A stretch of DNA of 64,000 bases, taken from NCBI GenBank assembly GCA_019359235.1, contig JAHHHT010000009.1, positions 1 through 64,000 on the forward strand, read 5' to 3'. Origin of the DNA: Oscillatoria princeps RMCB-10 (GTDB lineage Bacteria > Cyanobacteriota > Cyanobacteriia > Cyanobacteriales > Oscillatoriaceae). The position numbers and the translations under genes are program-made. This document shows, one piece after another, positions 34,660 through 42,965 of the stretch. The notes beneath the pieces are model-generated. The model searched no databases and had not been told where the DNA came from. It saw only the letters and a list, made by a program, of their open reading frames with translations. Numbering within the stretch: the first letter of the stretch is position 1; each line of letters begins with the position of its first letter.

Positions 34660-35877
34660 CTAATTAGGTGCCGGCAGGTAAGGGAAGTTGGCTTCCAGCG
34701 GCCTGTGCCCTTGAGCTGGGTTGCCCGCTGCGCCGTCGTAGGAGACGTTATCGCTTACGGGAGATCCGACTAGAACGCCGAGGGTGATGTCGATGACATC
34801 ATCTTTGATCATGCGACCGCCGATCGGGCTGCCTTTGCTGTTAAAGGCGCTGGCGTAACCGCTGGTTTTGGTGGTGTCGATTCGCATCACATCCGGGAGA
34901 AAAGCGCCGGCAATGGCATTGGGATCTACATTGTCGCTGCCATCGGCCAGATCGACGGCGTTGAGGGTGGCCACTGCCTCATTGCGCACGGGAGCGGCGG
35001 CGTCACTCAAGTCCAGACTCGGGGGAATGCTGTTAAAGGCGTTCAAGTAATCTTGGGTGAGGATCAAGCCTTCGTTGATTGCCGGTCGCGCCAGGCGCTC
35101 GAACTGCTGGTAATTGCCACTGTCGTCTTTTACGGAAATTGTTTCCCAGACATCAAAGGTATTCACCCCTGTCTTCTGCTGCAAGAAGGCTTTGGGCACC
35201 CGCACCACGATGCTGTTCACGTTGTAGCCTTTGGTAAAGTCAATGGCTTGGTTGGCGGGGCGGAAGCCTTCTGCTGGCCCTCGGCCCAGAGCGCCGGCGC
35301 GAACCCGGAAGAACTGCTCAACATCAAAGAAGAAGGGATCTTCCCTCAAGCCGGCGAACACGGTCAGGTTGGAACCCCCGAGCGATACTGTACTGAGGAC
35401 GGGCAAGGTATTCAGCGGTGTTGTCCGGATAGGGGCACCTGTGGTGGTCAGGTTGTTGCTTTTCTGCGTGCCATTCCCGCGAATTGCAGTTACGGTCATG
35501 TTCTGGGCACCGCTCGCATCTGGGGGGCTAAACTCAAACCGCAGGGTTAAATTGCTTTTGCCGGTGGGGGTGGCGTTGTTGTCCGCCACGCGCGTGATGT
35601 GGAATTCGTAACGGGCGGTGTTGCTGAAGTAATAGGGCTGGCGAGGCAAAGACCGGGGGTTTGTATTCATGATCAGTACCAGGTCATCCTGAGCTGCTGC
35701 GGGATTCTGGTCTTTTTCGCGGAATACATACAGGTCAGTCAAATTGACCGCTCGACCTTTAGTTGTTACCTCGCCGTCGTCATGGTCGGAAGCGTGAAGA
35801 ATCATGGGGCTGATCAGGCCAATCAGAAGCAACTCGACAGCCAGTAGCGTCAGTCGTACTGTGTTTTTAAGTTTCAC
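34660..35877 (-). CDS. DUF4331 domain protein, exported
   Basis: The 405-residue protein has a signal peptide (MKLKNTVRLTLLAVELLLIG..., cleavage near LHA-SDHDDG). The mature part is a DUF4331 domain: it begins SDHDDGE, continues NLTDLYVFREKDQ and LVLIMNTNPRSLPRQPYYFS, and ends with PDVMRIDTT and NSKGSPIGGRMIKDDVIDIT. The family is exported and its function is unknown; Asp-rich start suggests metal or carbohydrate contacts, but that is a guess. It is the first gene of the DUF4331-TPR-NicO unit, preceded by a gene-free leader of more than 300 bp. Confidence 0.9.
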   Translation of the reverse strand: MKLKNTVRLTLLAVELLLIGLISPMILHASDHDDGEVTTKGRAVNLTDLYVFREKDQNPAAAQDDLVLIMNTNPRSLPRQPYYFSNTARYEFHITRVADNNATPTGKSNLTLRFEFSPPDASGAQNMTVTAIRGNGTQKSNNLTTTGAPIRTTPLNTLPVLSTVSLGGSNLTVFAGLREDPFFFDVEQFFRVRAGALGRGPAEGFRPANQAIDFTKGYNVNSIVVRVPKAFLQQKTGVNTFDVWETISVKDDSGNYQQFERLARPAINEGLILTQDYLNAFNSIPPSLDLSDAAAPVRNEAVATLNAVDLADGSDNVDPNAIAGAFLPDVMRIDTTKTSGYASAFNSKGSPIGGRMIKDDVIDITLGVLVGSPVSDNVSYDGAAGNPAQGHRPLEANFPYLPAPN

Positions 35878-36344
35878 CGTTAATACCTTTGTGGGTTTAG
35901 ATACGCATGCGAATTGCAGTCCACCAAACTCTTGCGGACAGTCCGTATCCTGTAGGCGACTTGCGTTTATCTCGCTATAATGAAAAGCTTGTCGTTAGAA
36001 GTCTCGCTTTTTGGCTTACGAGTGGTTCCGGTCGGAAACTATTAAAGCTTCTGGCTTGATGTCACCCTTTCAGCTGGCGTAATGGCTACGCCTGGACTAC
36101 CCCTGCCGACTCCCATACCCATGCACCGCTCAAGTATACCAGTTTTTGCCAGATCGGTGAGTTAAGAATATCTAATGAATAGCGACCTTAAGTTAACAAA
36201 ATATTTATAATTAGGGCGGGCCGGTGAGGTGCCAGGGCAGTGAGGGGTCTGGGCGGTGATGCCGGTGCGGGGAATTCGGAATCGGTGCCGGTGCGTGTGC
36301 CAGATGTGACAGCTGTGCCGCCGGCGTGCGGTTTGCAATAATGA
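35878..36344. other. Gene-free region upstream of the DUF4331 gene
   Basis: This stretch should carry the promoter and 5' leader of the DUF4331-TPR-transporter unit. On the minus strand several complementary segments exist between about 36130 and 35950 (for example GGCGTAGCCATTACGCC), but I could not match them to a known riboswitch. The segment at 36150-36210 is AT-rich and is the likeliest promoter site. Confidence 0.4.
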
Positions 36345-36449
36345 TAGAGCGCGTCAATAACCTTCGTGTAAATTTCAGAACCCCGGTTTCTTTAAGAAAC
36401 CGGGGTTCTGGGCACCCAGCGGTTGCGCAAATCATTTAGACCTGCTATA
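36345..36449. repeat. Palindromic repeat, copy B of the 9819-9921 element
   Basis: A 105-bp element with TAGAGCGCGTC and GCTATA ends and a central CAGAACCCCGGTTTC hairpin, aligning throughout with 9819-9921. The hairpin differs from copy A by compensatory base changes in the two arms. Confidence 0.88.
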
Positions 36450-36617
36450 GATTGGGCGGCGTCTCGCCTGTGGTATGGGGTGAACATCTAGAACCCATGT
36501 CACGAAGTTGCGGAAAATCCCCCTCAATAAACCAACTCAACACCGCTTAATTCATCTGCCTTTTCCTGCAGCCGTTTCAGCATCCAAGATTCCCCAATCC
36601 ACTCGTCAAACGACCTG

Positions 36618-36766
36618 TCGTGTCTGTATAGCGGCAGAATTCATTCCACCGGCTTGTGCGGAATTCATCCCCCCCGAAATTAATATTAGCCCGCGTTGGG
36701 CGAAGCCCGTGCCCGTTGGGTAGGCCGGCTTTGTCTGTATAGCGGCAGAATTCATTCTGCCGGCGC
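36618..36766. repeat. TATAGCGGCAGAATTCATT repeats
   Basis: Two direct copies of GTCTGTATAGCGGCAGAATT occur about 120 bp apart (36618 and 36731), each followed by a CATTC-type complement, with an AGCCCG/CGGGCT-like imperfect hairpin between. The same motif follows the genes ending at 27789 and 30379, so it is a dispersed family. Confidence 0.75.
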
Positions 36767-36849
36767 ACCTCCATTAAGCAGGCGAGATGGGAATTGGAGG
36801 CGGAGCCTCCCGCAGCTCGTTCCCAGGCTCCGCCTGGGAACGAGAAATA

Positions 36850-39800
36850 TCAAGCGCTGAAATATTTCGCCGCCGGGTGATAAGTCACAATCGCCGTCGT
36901 AGACTGCTCCGGATAAAGCTGCTCGCTCTCATCCATATACAGATTAATGCGCTCGCAACCCAGCAACTCCAACTGCTTGTACTGATCCCGAATATTCGGA
37001 CAAGCCGGATAGCCAAAACTGTACCGCGAACCGCGATACCGCTGCGCTAACACATCCCGAATATTGTCCGGCTCCTGACTAGCAAACCCCAACTCCCGGC
37101 GAATCCGCGCGTGAGTCCACTCCGCCAGCGCCTCCGCAGTTTGCACCGCCAACCCGTGAAAATACAGGTAATCCGTATACTGATTCGCCGCAAACAGCTT
37201 CTGCGCGTACTCCGTCGCCACATTCCCCACCGTCACCGCCTGCATCGGGAACACATCAATCGCCCCCGACTCCACCGGCGCAAAGAAATCAGCTAAGCAC
37301 AACCGGCGCATCGACTTCTGGCGGGGGAAATCAAACCTCGCCACCGGCGAGGGGGGAGACGCGATAAATCGCGTCTCTACAAGAGTAGCCGCCTCATACA
37401 CAAGCAGAGAATTCCCCTCAGCCTGACACGGAAAATACCCGTAAACCACCTGCGGCTGCAACAGCCGCTCCTCAACAATCCGGCGCTTCCACACCTCCAA
37501 CACAGGATAAACCTTCTCCGCCAAGAAAGCGTCATACTCCTCGCGGGACTGCTCCTTCGGCTTGCGGAATTGCCACTGACCCACAATCAGCGCCTGCAAA
37601 TCCAAATACCACAAAACCTCCTCCAGCGAAATATCCTCTGGCTGCAGCACCCGCGCCCCCCAGAAAGGCGGAGTCGGGCGCTCAATATCAACCGCCACCG
37701 CCTCAGAGCGCCGCGTATCAACCTGCGGCGGTTCCGAATCAGATAAAGAACCGCTGATGGACGCAGATGAACGCTGATGTTTCTCTTCTATCTGCGTTAA
37801 TCCGCGTTCATCTGCGGTTGCAACCTCATCCACAAATCCCTGACTGTCATCCCATTTACCCGCAGCCTTAGCCGGCATTAGCTTATCCATGAAGTGCAAG
37901 TCAGAGAAGGCATCCTTGCCATAAACCACCTTACCCTTATAGGTGTTCTGGCAATCCTGATGGACAAACTTGGGAGTCAGCGCCGCACCGCCCAAAATCA
38001 CCGGCACGGTAATCCCCCGCTCGTTGAACACCTCCAGGTTCTCCTTCATAAAGGCGGTGGACTTCACCAGCAGACCGCTCATGGCAATGCAGTCAGCCTT
38101 GTGCTTCTGGTAAGCCTCGATGATATTCTCCACCGGCTGCTTAATGCCCAAGTTTATCACGCGGTAGCCGTTATTGCTCAGGATGATATCCACGAGGTTC
38201 TTCCCGATGTCGTGCACATCCCCCTTAACGGTAGCGATCACAAAAGTCCCCTTGGCATTATCGCCGGCTTCCGACTTTTCCATGAACTGCTCCAGGTACG
38301 CCACGGCGGCTTTCATAGTCTCAGCTGACTGCAGCACAAAAGGCAGCTGCATTTGCCCAGAACCGAAAAGTTCCCCCACCACTTTCATGCCATCCAGCAG
38401 GAAGGTGTTGATAATCTCCAGAGGGGGATATTTTTCCAGGGCTTTGGCGAGTTGCGCCTCCAATCCGATGCGCTCGCCGTCGATGATGTGGCGCTTGAGG
38501 CGCTCCTCCACCGGCAAGCTTTCATCCTGAGTGCGGTCGCGCTTTGTCGTTTTCCCCTGAAACAGCGTTGTCAGTTCCGCCAGAGGGTCATAAACGCAGA
38601 CATCCCCCTCAAACCGGCGCTCGTCATAAATCAGCTGCCGGCAGATTTCCTGATGCGCCGGGTCAATCTTTGCCAGGGGCAAAATCTTGCTGGCGCTGAC
38701 AATTGCCGCATCCATCCCCACTTGCATTGCCTCGTGCAGGAACATGGAATTGAGCACTTGTCGCGCCACGGGGTTCAAGCCAAACGAGATGTTAGAAACG
38801 CCGAGGAGAATGTGACACCCGGGCAATTCTTGCCGTATGCGGCGAATTGACTCAATGGTGGCTTTGCCATTAGCGCGGTCTTCTTCGATGCCGGTGGAAA
38901 TTGGCAGGGCGAGGGTGTCAAAAAATATCTCGTAGGCGGGGATGCCGTATTCGATCGCGGCGCGATAAGCTCGCTGGGCGATCGCAAACTTCTTCTCAGC
39001 CGTCCGCGCCATCCCCTCTTCGTCAATGGTGCCCACCACCACACCGGCACCGTATTGCTTCGCCAGTTCCAGCACTTTGAAGAAGCGCGGCTCCCCGTCT
39101 TCAAAGTTGGTGGAATTGAGCAGGCATTTGCCACCGGCAACCTTCAAGCCAGCTTCCATTTTCTCCCACTCTGTCGAGTCGAGCATCAGGGGGAGCGTGG
39201 CATTTGTCACCAGTCGCGACACCAGTTCCCGCATGTCGCGCACGCCGTCGCGCCCGACATAATCGACGTTGACATCGAGGACATGTGCGCCTTCCCGCAC
39301 CTGCTCCCGCGCCATTGACACCAGTCCGTCCCAGTCTTCGGCATTGAGCAAGTCCCGGCACTTTTTGGAACCGCTGGCGTTGAGGCGCTCGCCAACAATT
39401 AAAAAGGAGTTGTCTTGCTCGTAGGGTTGGGAGCTGTAAATCGACGCCGCCGCCGGCACGTACTGCAAAGCCTCCCGCTCTGGGCGCTCCGCCGAAACCC
39501 GCACAGGTCGGGGTTTCGGCTGCAGGGTTTTGGAAATTTCCGCCAGCTGCTCGATGTGTGCCGGTCGGGTTCCGCAACAGCCGCCAATCACCTGGACGCC
39601 CAAATCTTCCACGAAGTGCATCAGGGACATGCGCAGTTCCATCGGGGTGAGCCGGTAGTGCGCTTGTCCGCCGACATTTTCGGGCAAACCGGCATTGGGG
39701 ATGCAGGACACTACGAAGGGCGAGTGCTGGGAGAGGTAGCGGATGTGCTCGGACATCCGGTCGGGGCCGGTGGCGCAGTTAAGCCCTAAGATATCGATGG

Positions 39801-40458
39801 GGTAGGGTTCGAGAATGGCCACCACGGCGCTGATATCGGAACCGACGAGCATGGTGCCGGTGGTTTCCATCGTCACGGACACCATGATCGGAATCCGACT
39901 GCCTTTTTGCTGGAATACTTCCTCAATGGCATTGAGCGCCGCCTTGATTTGCAGCACGTCCTGGCAAGTTTCGACGAGAAGCAAATCAGCGCCGCCGTCG
40001 TAGAGTCCCGACGCCTGTTCGGCAAAAGCGGCCTTCAGGGTGTCATAGTCAATATGTCCCAGGGTGGGCAGCTTCGTGCCTGGGCCCATCGAGCCGGCGA
40101 CAAACCGGGGCTTTTCTGGGGTGGAGTATTCCGCCGCGATGCGCTTGGCGAGGGCTGCGGCGGTTTTGTTCAGCTCGTAGGCTTGGTCTGCGAGGTCGTA
40201 CTCCGCCAGGACAATGGAAGTCCCGCCGAAGGTGTCGGTTTCGATGACATCCGCACCGGCTTCAAAAAAGCCCCGGTGGACTTTTTCCACCGCTTCCGGT
40301 TTGGTGTGCACCAGATACTCGTTGCAGCCTTCGTACTCTTTACCACCAAAGTCGTCTGCTGTCAAGTTTTGGGTTTGCAGGTTCGTGCCCATCGCCCCAT
40401 CGAAGACGATGACGGGGCGATCTGGGCTGTGGAGGCGTTCGAGGAAAGGGCTTTTCAT
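36850..40458 (-). CDS. metH: Cobalamin-dependent methionine synthase
   Basis: The enzyme transfers a methyl group from methyltetrahydrofolate to homocysteine through cobalamin. From ATG 40458 ([20 protein letters not shown]) it has about 1202 residues and four modules: homocysteine-binding with zinc ligands Cys228 (NCATGPD) and Cys294-Cys295 ([11 protein letters not shown]), pterin-binding (about 360-620, [24 protein letters not shown]), B12-binding with His749 in [11 protein letters not shown], and the C-terminal reactivation domain that binds AdoMet ([11 protein letters not shown]). Two segments are abnormal: one encoded by 37749-37819 (linker before the reactivation domain) and one by 37356-37384 (RFIASPP in the reactivation domain). 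Both are translations of repeats also found between genes. The frame stays open, so the gene is probably functional. Confidence 0.96.
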   Translation of the reverse strand: MKSPFLERLHSPDRPVIVFDGAMGTNLQTQNLTADDFGGKEYEGCNEYLVHTKPEAVEKVHRGFFEAGADVIETDTFGGTSIVLAEYDLADQAYELNKTAAALAKRIAAEYSTPEKPRFVAGSMGPGTKLPTLGHIDYDTLKAAFAEQASGLYDGGADLLLVETCQDVLQIKAALNAIEEVFQQKGSRIPIMVSVTMETTGTMLVGSDISAVVAILEPYPIDILGLNCATGPDRMSEHIRYLSQHSPFVVSCIPNAGLPENVGGQAHYRLTPMELRMSLMHFVEDLGVQVIGGCCGTRPAHIEQLAEISKTLQPKPRPVRVSAERPEREALQYVPAAASIYSSQPYEQDNSFLIVGERLNASGSKKCRDLLNAEDWDGLVSMAREQVREGAHVLDVNVDYVGRDGVRDMRELVSRLVTNATLPLMLDSTEWEKMEAGLKVAGGKCLLNSTNFEDGEPRFFKVLELAKQYGAGVVVGTIDEEGMARTAEKKFAIAQRAYRAAIEYGIPAYEIFFDTLALPISTGIEEDRANGKATIESIRRIRQELPGCHILLGVSNISFGLNPVARQVLNSMFLHEAMQVGMDAAIVSASKILPLAKIDPAHQEICRQLIYDERRFEGDVCVYDPLAELTTLFQGKTTKRDRTQDESLPVEERLKRHIIDGERIGLEAQLAKALEKYPPLEIINTFLLDGMKVVGELFGSGQMQLPFVLQSAETMKAAVAYLEQFMEKSEAGDNAKGTFVIATVKGDVHDIGKNLVDIILSNNGYRVINLGIKQPVENIIEAYQKHKADCIAMSGLLVKSTAFMKENLEVFNERGITVPVILGGAALTPKFVHQDCQNTYKGKVVYGKDAFSDLHFMDKLMPAKAAGKWDDSQGFVDEVATADERGLTQIEEKHQRSSASISGSLSDSEPPQVDTRRSEAVAVDIERPTPPFWGARVLQPEDISLEEVLWYLDLQALIVGQWQFRKPKEQSREEYDAFLAEKVYPVLEVWKRRIVEERLLQPQVVYGYFPCQAEGNSLLVYEAATLVETRFIASPPSPVARFDFPRQKSMRRLCLADFFAPVESGAIDVFPMQAVTVGNVATEYAQKLFAANQYTDYLYFHGLAVQTAEALAEWTHARIRRELGFASQEPDNIRDVLAQRYRGSRYSFGYPACPNIRDQYKQLELLGCERINLYMDESEQLYPEQSTTAIVTYHPAAKYFSA
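37356..37384. repeat. AGACGCGATAAATCGCGTCT palindrome inside metH
   Basis: The palindrome GAGACGCGATAAATCGCGTCTC plus CTTGTA-type flank is identical in core to intergenic 48307-48341 and to 60855-60882 in the GGDEF-EAL gene. Here it lies in frame in the AdoMet-binding domain of MetH. Confidence 0.9.
37749..37819. repeat. AACGCAGATGAACGCTGATG-type inverted repeat inside metH
   Basis: Left arm AACCGCTGATGGACGCAGATG and right arm ATCTGCGTT...CATCTGCGGTT are imperfect inverted repeats. The same ATCTGCGTTCATCTGCG sequence occurs between genes at 48592-48659. In MetH it encodes the linker [20 protein letters not shown] before the reactivation domain. Confidence 0.88.
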
Positions 40459-40587
40459 TGGGAAACTCGATACGAAAAAGAGTCTTGATTTACAATTTAT
40501 TCTATTCTGCAATATTTGCAAACGACAGGAGCGATGCAATGGAACCTGCGATCGCTGAAGGATACCTAAACCCTGAGGATAGCCCGA

Positions 40588-40836
40588 TTGTGCGCGGCGG
40601 ATGAGGCGCGAGATAACTTTGCGTCAACCGTTAGCCGTGTGGCGGCGGGCGAGGAGCGGGTGATTGTCAGTCAAGACGGCAAAGAGGTGGCGGCTATTAT
40701 CTCGACCGATGAATTTTGCTTCTTGGAGCGGGTCATTGAAAAGTTGGAAGATGAGATGGATGTAGAGGAGGCTAAGAAGATTTTGGCCGAGACGAACCCT
40801 GAAGACTACATTCCCTACGAGCGAATTAAAAATTAA
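40588..40836 (+). CDS. Phd/YefM-type antitoxin, orphan
   Basis: The 82-residue product has the Phd/YefM N-terminal fold: [36 protein letters not shown], followed by a helix [21 protein letters not shown] and a C-terminal tail. The N-terminal half dimerises and binds its own operator; the tail would neutralise a toxin. An ATG is absent at the expected place; TTG 40588 or CTG 40573 are the available starts after the in-frame TAA at 40567. No RelE/ParE/Doc toxin gene follows (the next gene is on the other strand), so it is an orphan or a relic. Confidence 0.78.
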   Translation: MCAADEARDNFASTVSRVAAGEERVIVSQDGKEVAAIISTDEFCFLERVIEKLEDEMDVEEAKKILAETNPEDYIPYERIKN

Positions 40837-40844
40837 CTTCGGGT

Positions 40845-41561
40845 TTAATAAGGAGAGACATTAGCAAATTTTCTAAAGTAACTGTCAGCTATAATTTGGG
40901 AGCGCTCATCTAGTTCTATGACACCGGCGATTAATTTACAACAGGGGTCATCCCCTTCCCAGTCAGGAGGTCGGTGAGGCATACTTAAGCTAACTGTCAC
41001 CAAGCAGGAGTTTTGCGGACGATATCCCGCTTCCAGCTTTTCAACAAATACAGGATCGGTGATACCGGCATCTGTCAAGCACTGTCCTCTAGCAGTTACA
41101 AGTGTGCCTTTCCACTGCTTGCTTCCCCTCGCTCGTTCCGCACTCCGCACATGAAATTCTACTGCATGAACTAATTGCAGCGTCTGGCGCTGAGGGAATG
41201 GTAAAGCTTGCAGAAAGGGAACCGTAACATAGCTCAATGAGTTGTGAAGAATATAGGGCGTATTCTCACAGTATTTTAACACATCTGCTGGCTGAACCCG
41301 TCCAGCAGGACGCCACGATCCTGGCAATAGCGAGCGATTTTCACTGGCAAAACCAAAATCTGGCCCTGTTTGGGCTAGGGGGATTTCTAGGATGTCTAAT
41401 AATTGAGGTTCTTTACCCAGTACCAGTCGGGTATTTCTGGGAATACGACCGTCATCTAATTTAGACACCGGACGAATCCATTTTCCTGTCCAAAGTTCGA
41501 TACCCGCGATACAATTGTCGCCATGCTTCCAGGAATTAGCAAGGCAGATAATTTTAGTCAT
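40845..41561 (-). CDS. Dual OB-fold domain protein
   Basis: The 238-residue protein (from ATG 41561, MTKIICLANSWKHGDNCIAG) shows two related beta-barrel halves: GIELWTGKWIRPVSKLDDGRIP with ILEIPLAQ in the first, and GTLVTARGQCLTDAGITDPVF with CLVTVSLSMPHRPPDWEGDDPCCKLIAGV in the second. I recall this as the pattern of proteins annotated as dual OB domain-containing, which probably bind nucleic acid; the assignment is from memory. Its start overlaps the stop of the DUF488 gene (ATGACTAA), so the two are translationally coupled and likely act together. The in-frame ATG at 41570 is an alternative. Confidence 0.72.
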   Translation of the reverse strand: MTKIICLANSWKHGDNCIAGIELWTGKWIRPVSKLDDGRIPRNTRLVLGKEPQLLDILEIPLAQTGPDFGFASENRSLLPGSWRPAGRVQPADVLKYCENTPYILHNSLSYVTVPFLQALPFPQRQTLQLVHAVEFHVRSAERARGSKQWKGTLVTARGQCLTDAGITDPVFVEKLEAGYRPQNSCLVTVSLSMPHRPPDWEGDDPCCKLIAGVIELDERSQIIADSYFRKFANVSPY

Positions 41562-42204
41562 CAGGGGCATATTTTTTACTTTTTACCCCATACGAAATTT
41601 TATAGCCTTGCAGCTTGTAAGCTTGTTTCAGGAACTCCTCTCGCGAGCGAGCCGGCTTTGCTGGCGGCGCGTCAAAGAGAGAAAGCTGTACCGGCGTCAC
41701 CTCGTCTGGCTGATTCAGTTTGTGCAAAACGATCAGCCTGTCTTCTAGATGTTTTTGTGGCTCTAATTCGCCTGTTTTTAATATGTGATTTATCTGAATT
41801 GGCAATTCTCGTAAGTGCTGGCAAACTAAAATAGATCGGTGGCATTCGATTGGATCTTGCTCAGAGCACATCAGCGAGATTTTCTCCGTTTCCAACTCCT
41901 TGATTAACCGCTGAATTCCTTCGCGAAATAGTTCGGTAGTGGCAATTTTTTCGTATAAGGCTTTGCCCCCCACATAACAGCTCGGATCTGCGGGTCTTGC
42001 GCCCAGCTCTCGACCGAGGAAGACGTACTGAATGCCGGCACTTAAAAGCGCGGCTTTTAAGGCAGATTGATTGAAATGGGGCAAATATCGGCTGTGGGGA
42101 TGCGATCGCACATCTGCAAGAGCTGTTATTCCGTGCTTGTGGAGCAATGAAATAAAGGCTTCAATACTGTGATTGGAGTGACCGATAGTGAATAGTTCCA
42201 TCAC
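41554..42204 (-). CDS. DUF488 domain protein
   Basis: The 216-residue product has the complete DUF488 pattern: MELFTIGHSNHSIEAFISLL at the start, LADVRSHPHSRYLPHFNQ near residue 32, YVFLGRELGARP near 60 and the conserved LMCSEQDPIECHRSIL near 113 with its Cys-His-Arg. The biochemical role of DUF488 is not established; the CxE/CHR motif suggests an active site. It is first in an operon with the dual-OB gene and has a good promoter close upstream. Length is typical. Confidence 0.9.
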   Translation of the reverse strand: MMELFTIGHSNHSIEAFISLLHKHGITALADVRSHPHSRYLPHFNQSALKAALLSAGIQYVFLGRELGARPADPSCYVGGKALYEKIATTELFREGIQRLIKELETEKISLMCSEQDPIECHRSILVCQHLRELPIQINHILKTGELEPQKHLEDRLIVLHKLNQPDEVTPVQLSLFDAPPAKPARSREEFLKQAYKLQGYKISYGVKSKKYAPDD

Positions 42205-42227
42205 CGAACCGTCGTTTACTTTCTGCT

Positions 42228-42257
42228 ATTATACTGCAGCCGCCGACTTTTTTGCAA
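42228..42257 (-). promoter_or_regulatory. Promoter of the DUF488 / dual-OB operon
   Basis: On the minus strand TTGCAA (42252-42257) and TATAAT (complement of 42228-42233) are 18 bp apart. The predicted start is near 42221, only about 17 nt before the DUF488 ATG, giving a short leader. Confidence 0.7.
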
Positions 42258-42965
42258 CAGCTGCCTCCCAGCTCTCGTACCGGCGTGACTGCTGCCGGCG
42301 GATAGATGTGATTAAACAAAGAAAGCACCTGTCCACCCCAAATGTCGGTACCGCTGGGGTATGGGTGGGGCTAACGCCCAACTACAAATCTCATACCGGC
42401 AAAATCACCCAGACATATTGATCACTTTCACTGTCAAGCACCCGCTGATTATAGCCTCTGTTGCTGAATTTGACCAGAGCGGGCCGGCGGGCCACGCAGC
42501 ACCGGCTTGGCGCGACCTCACCCGGCTGTATGTAAACTTTATTAAATTTATGTTAAGATATAAAAATAAACCGTAAACGCAGAACCCGACCTGACGAGAA
42601 AAATTGACGGCGCTGATAAAAACGGCTAAGTTAGTCGCATTTGGTATAAATACTGACGCTACGGGAGAGGCTTGGGCCTGTATAACAGAAACAAGCCACC
42701 GCCAGCCCCCGCGTGCGTCCGCACCGGCGTCCTACCTTCGAGGGGTATCAGGGTTCGCATCACTGTGTCTGAAAACGGCACCGCCGCCGCCAGGACTCAT
42801 TCAACTCGACTGTCAGGATTTGACAGCAATTGATCCGCAGATAGGGTTTGACCTTTGGAGCTCATCCGTCCTGAGATCCAGGAGTGTTCCACCGGCAGAT
42901 CCCTTGCGGCTTCTCACAGTCCTGAAAAATTCTCGCCCAGATCCACCGAAAGGAGGTTGCTTTCC
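42258..42965. other. Gene-free region upstream of the histidine kinase
   Basis: The frame of the kinase is open from 42855, but the residues before GTG 42966 have no domain features. An AT-rich patch at 42536-42575 (TTAAGATATAAAAAT) is the likeliest promoter zone. I see no RNA gene or repeat here. Confidence 0.45.

Noticed and set aside
35878-36210. Known metal or cofactor riboswitch before the DUF4331 gene
   Set aside because: I compared by eye with cobalamin, yybP-ykoY and NiCo-type motifs and found no convincing match, so no riboswitch feature is called.
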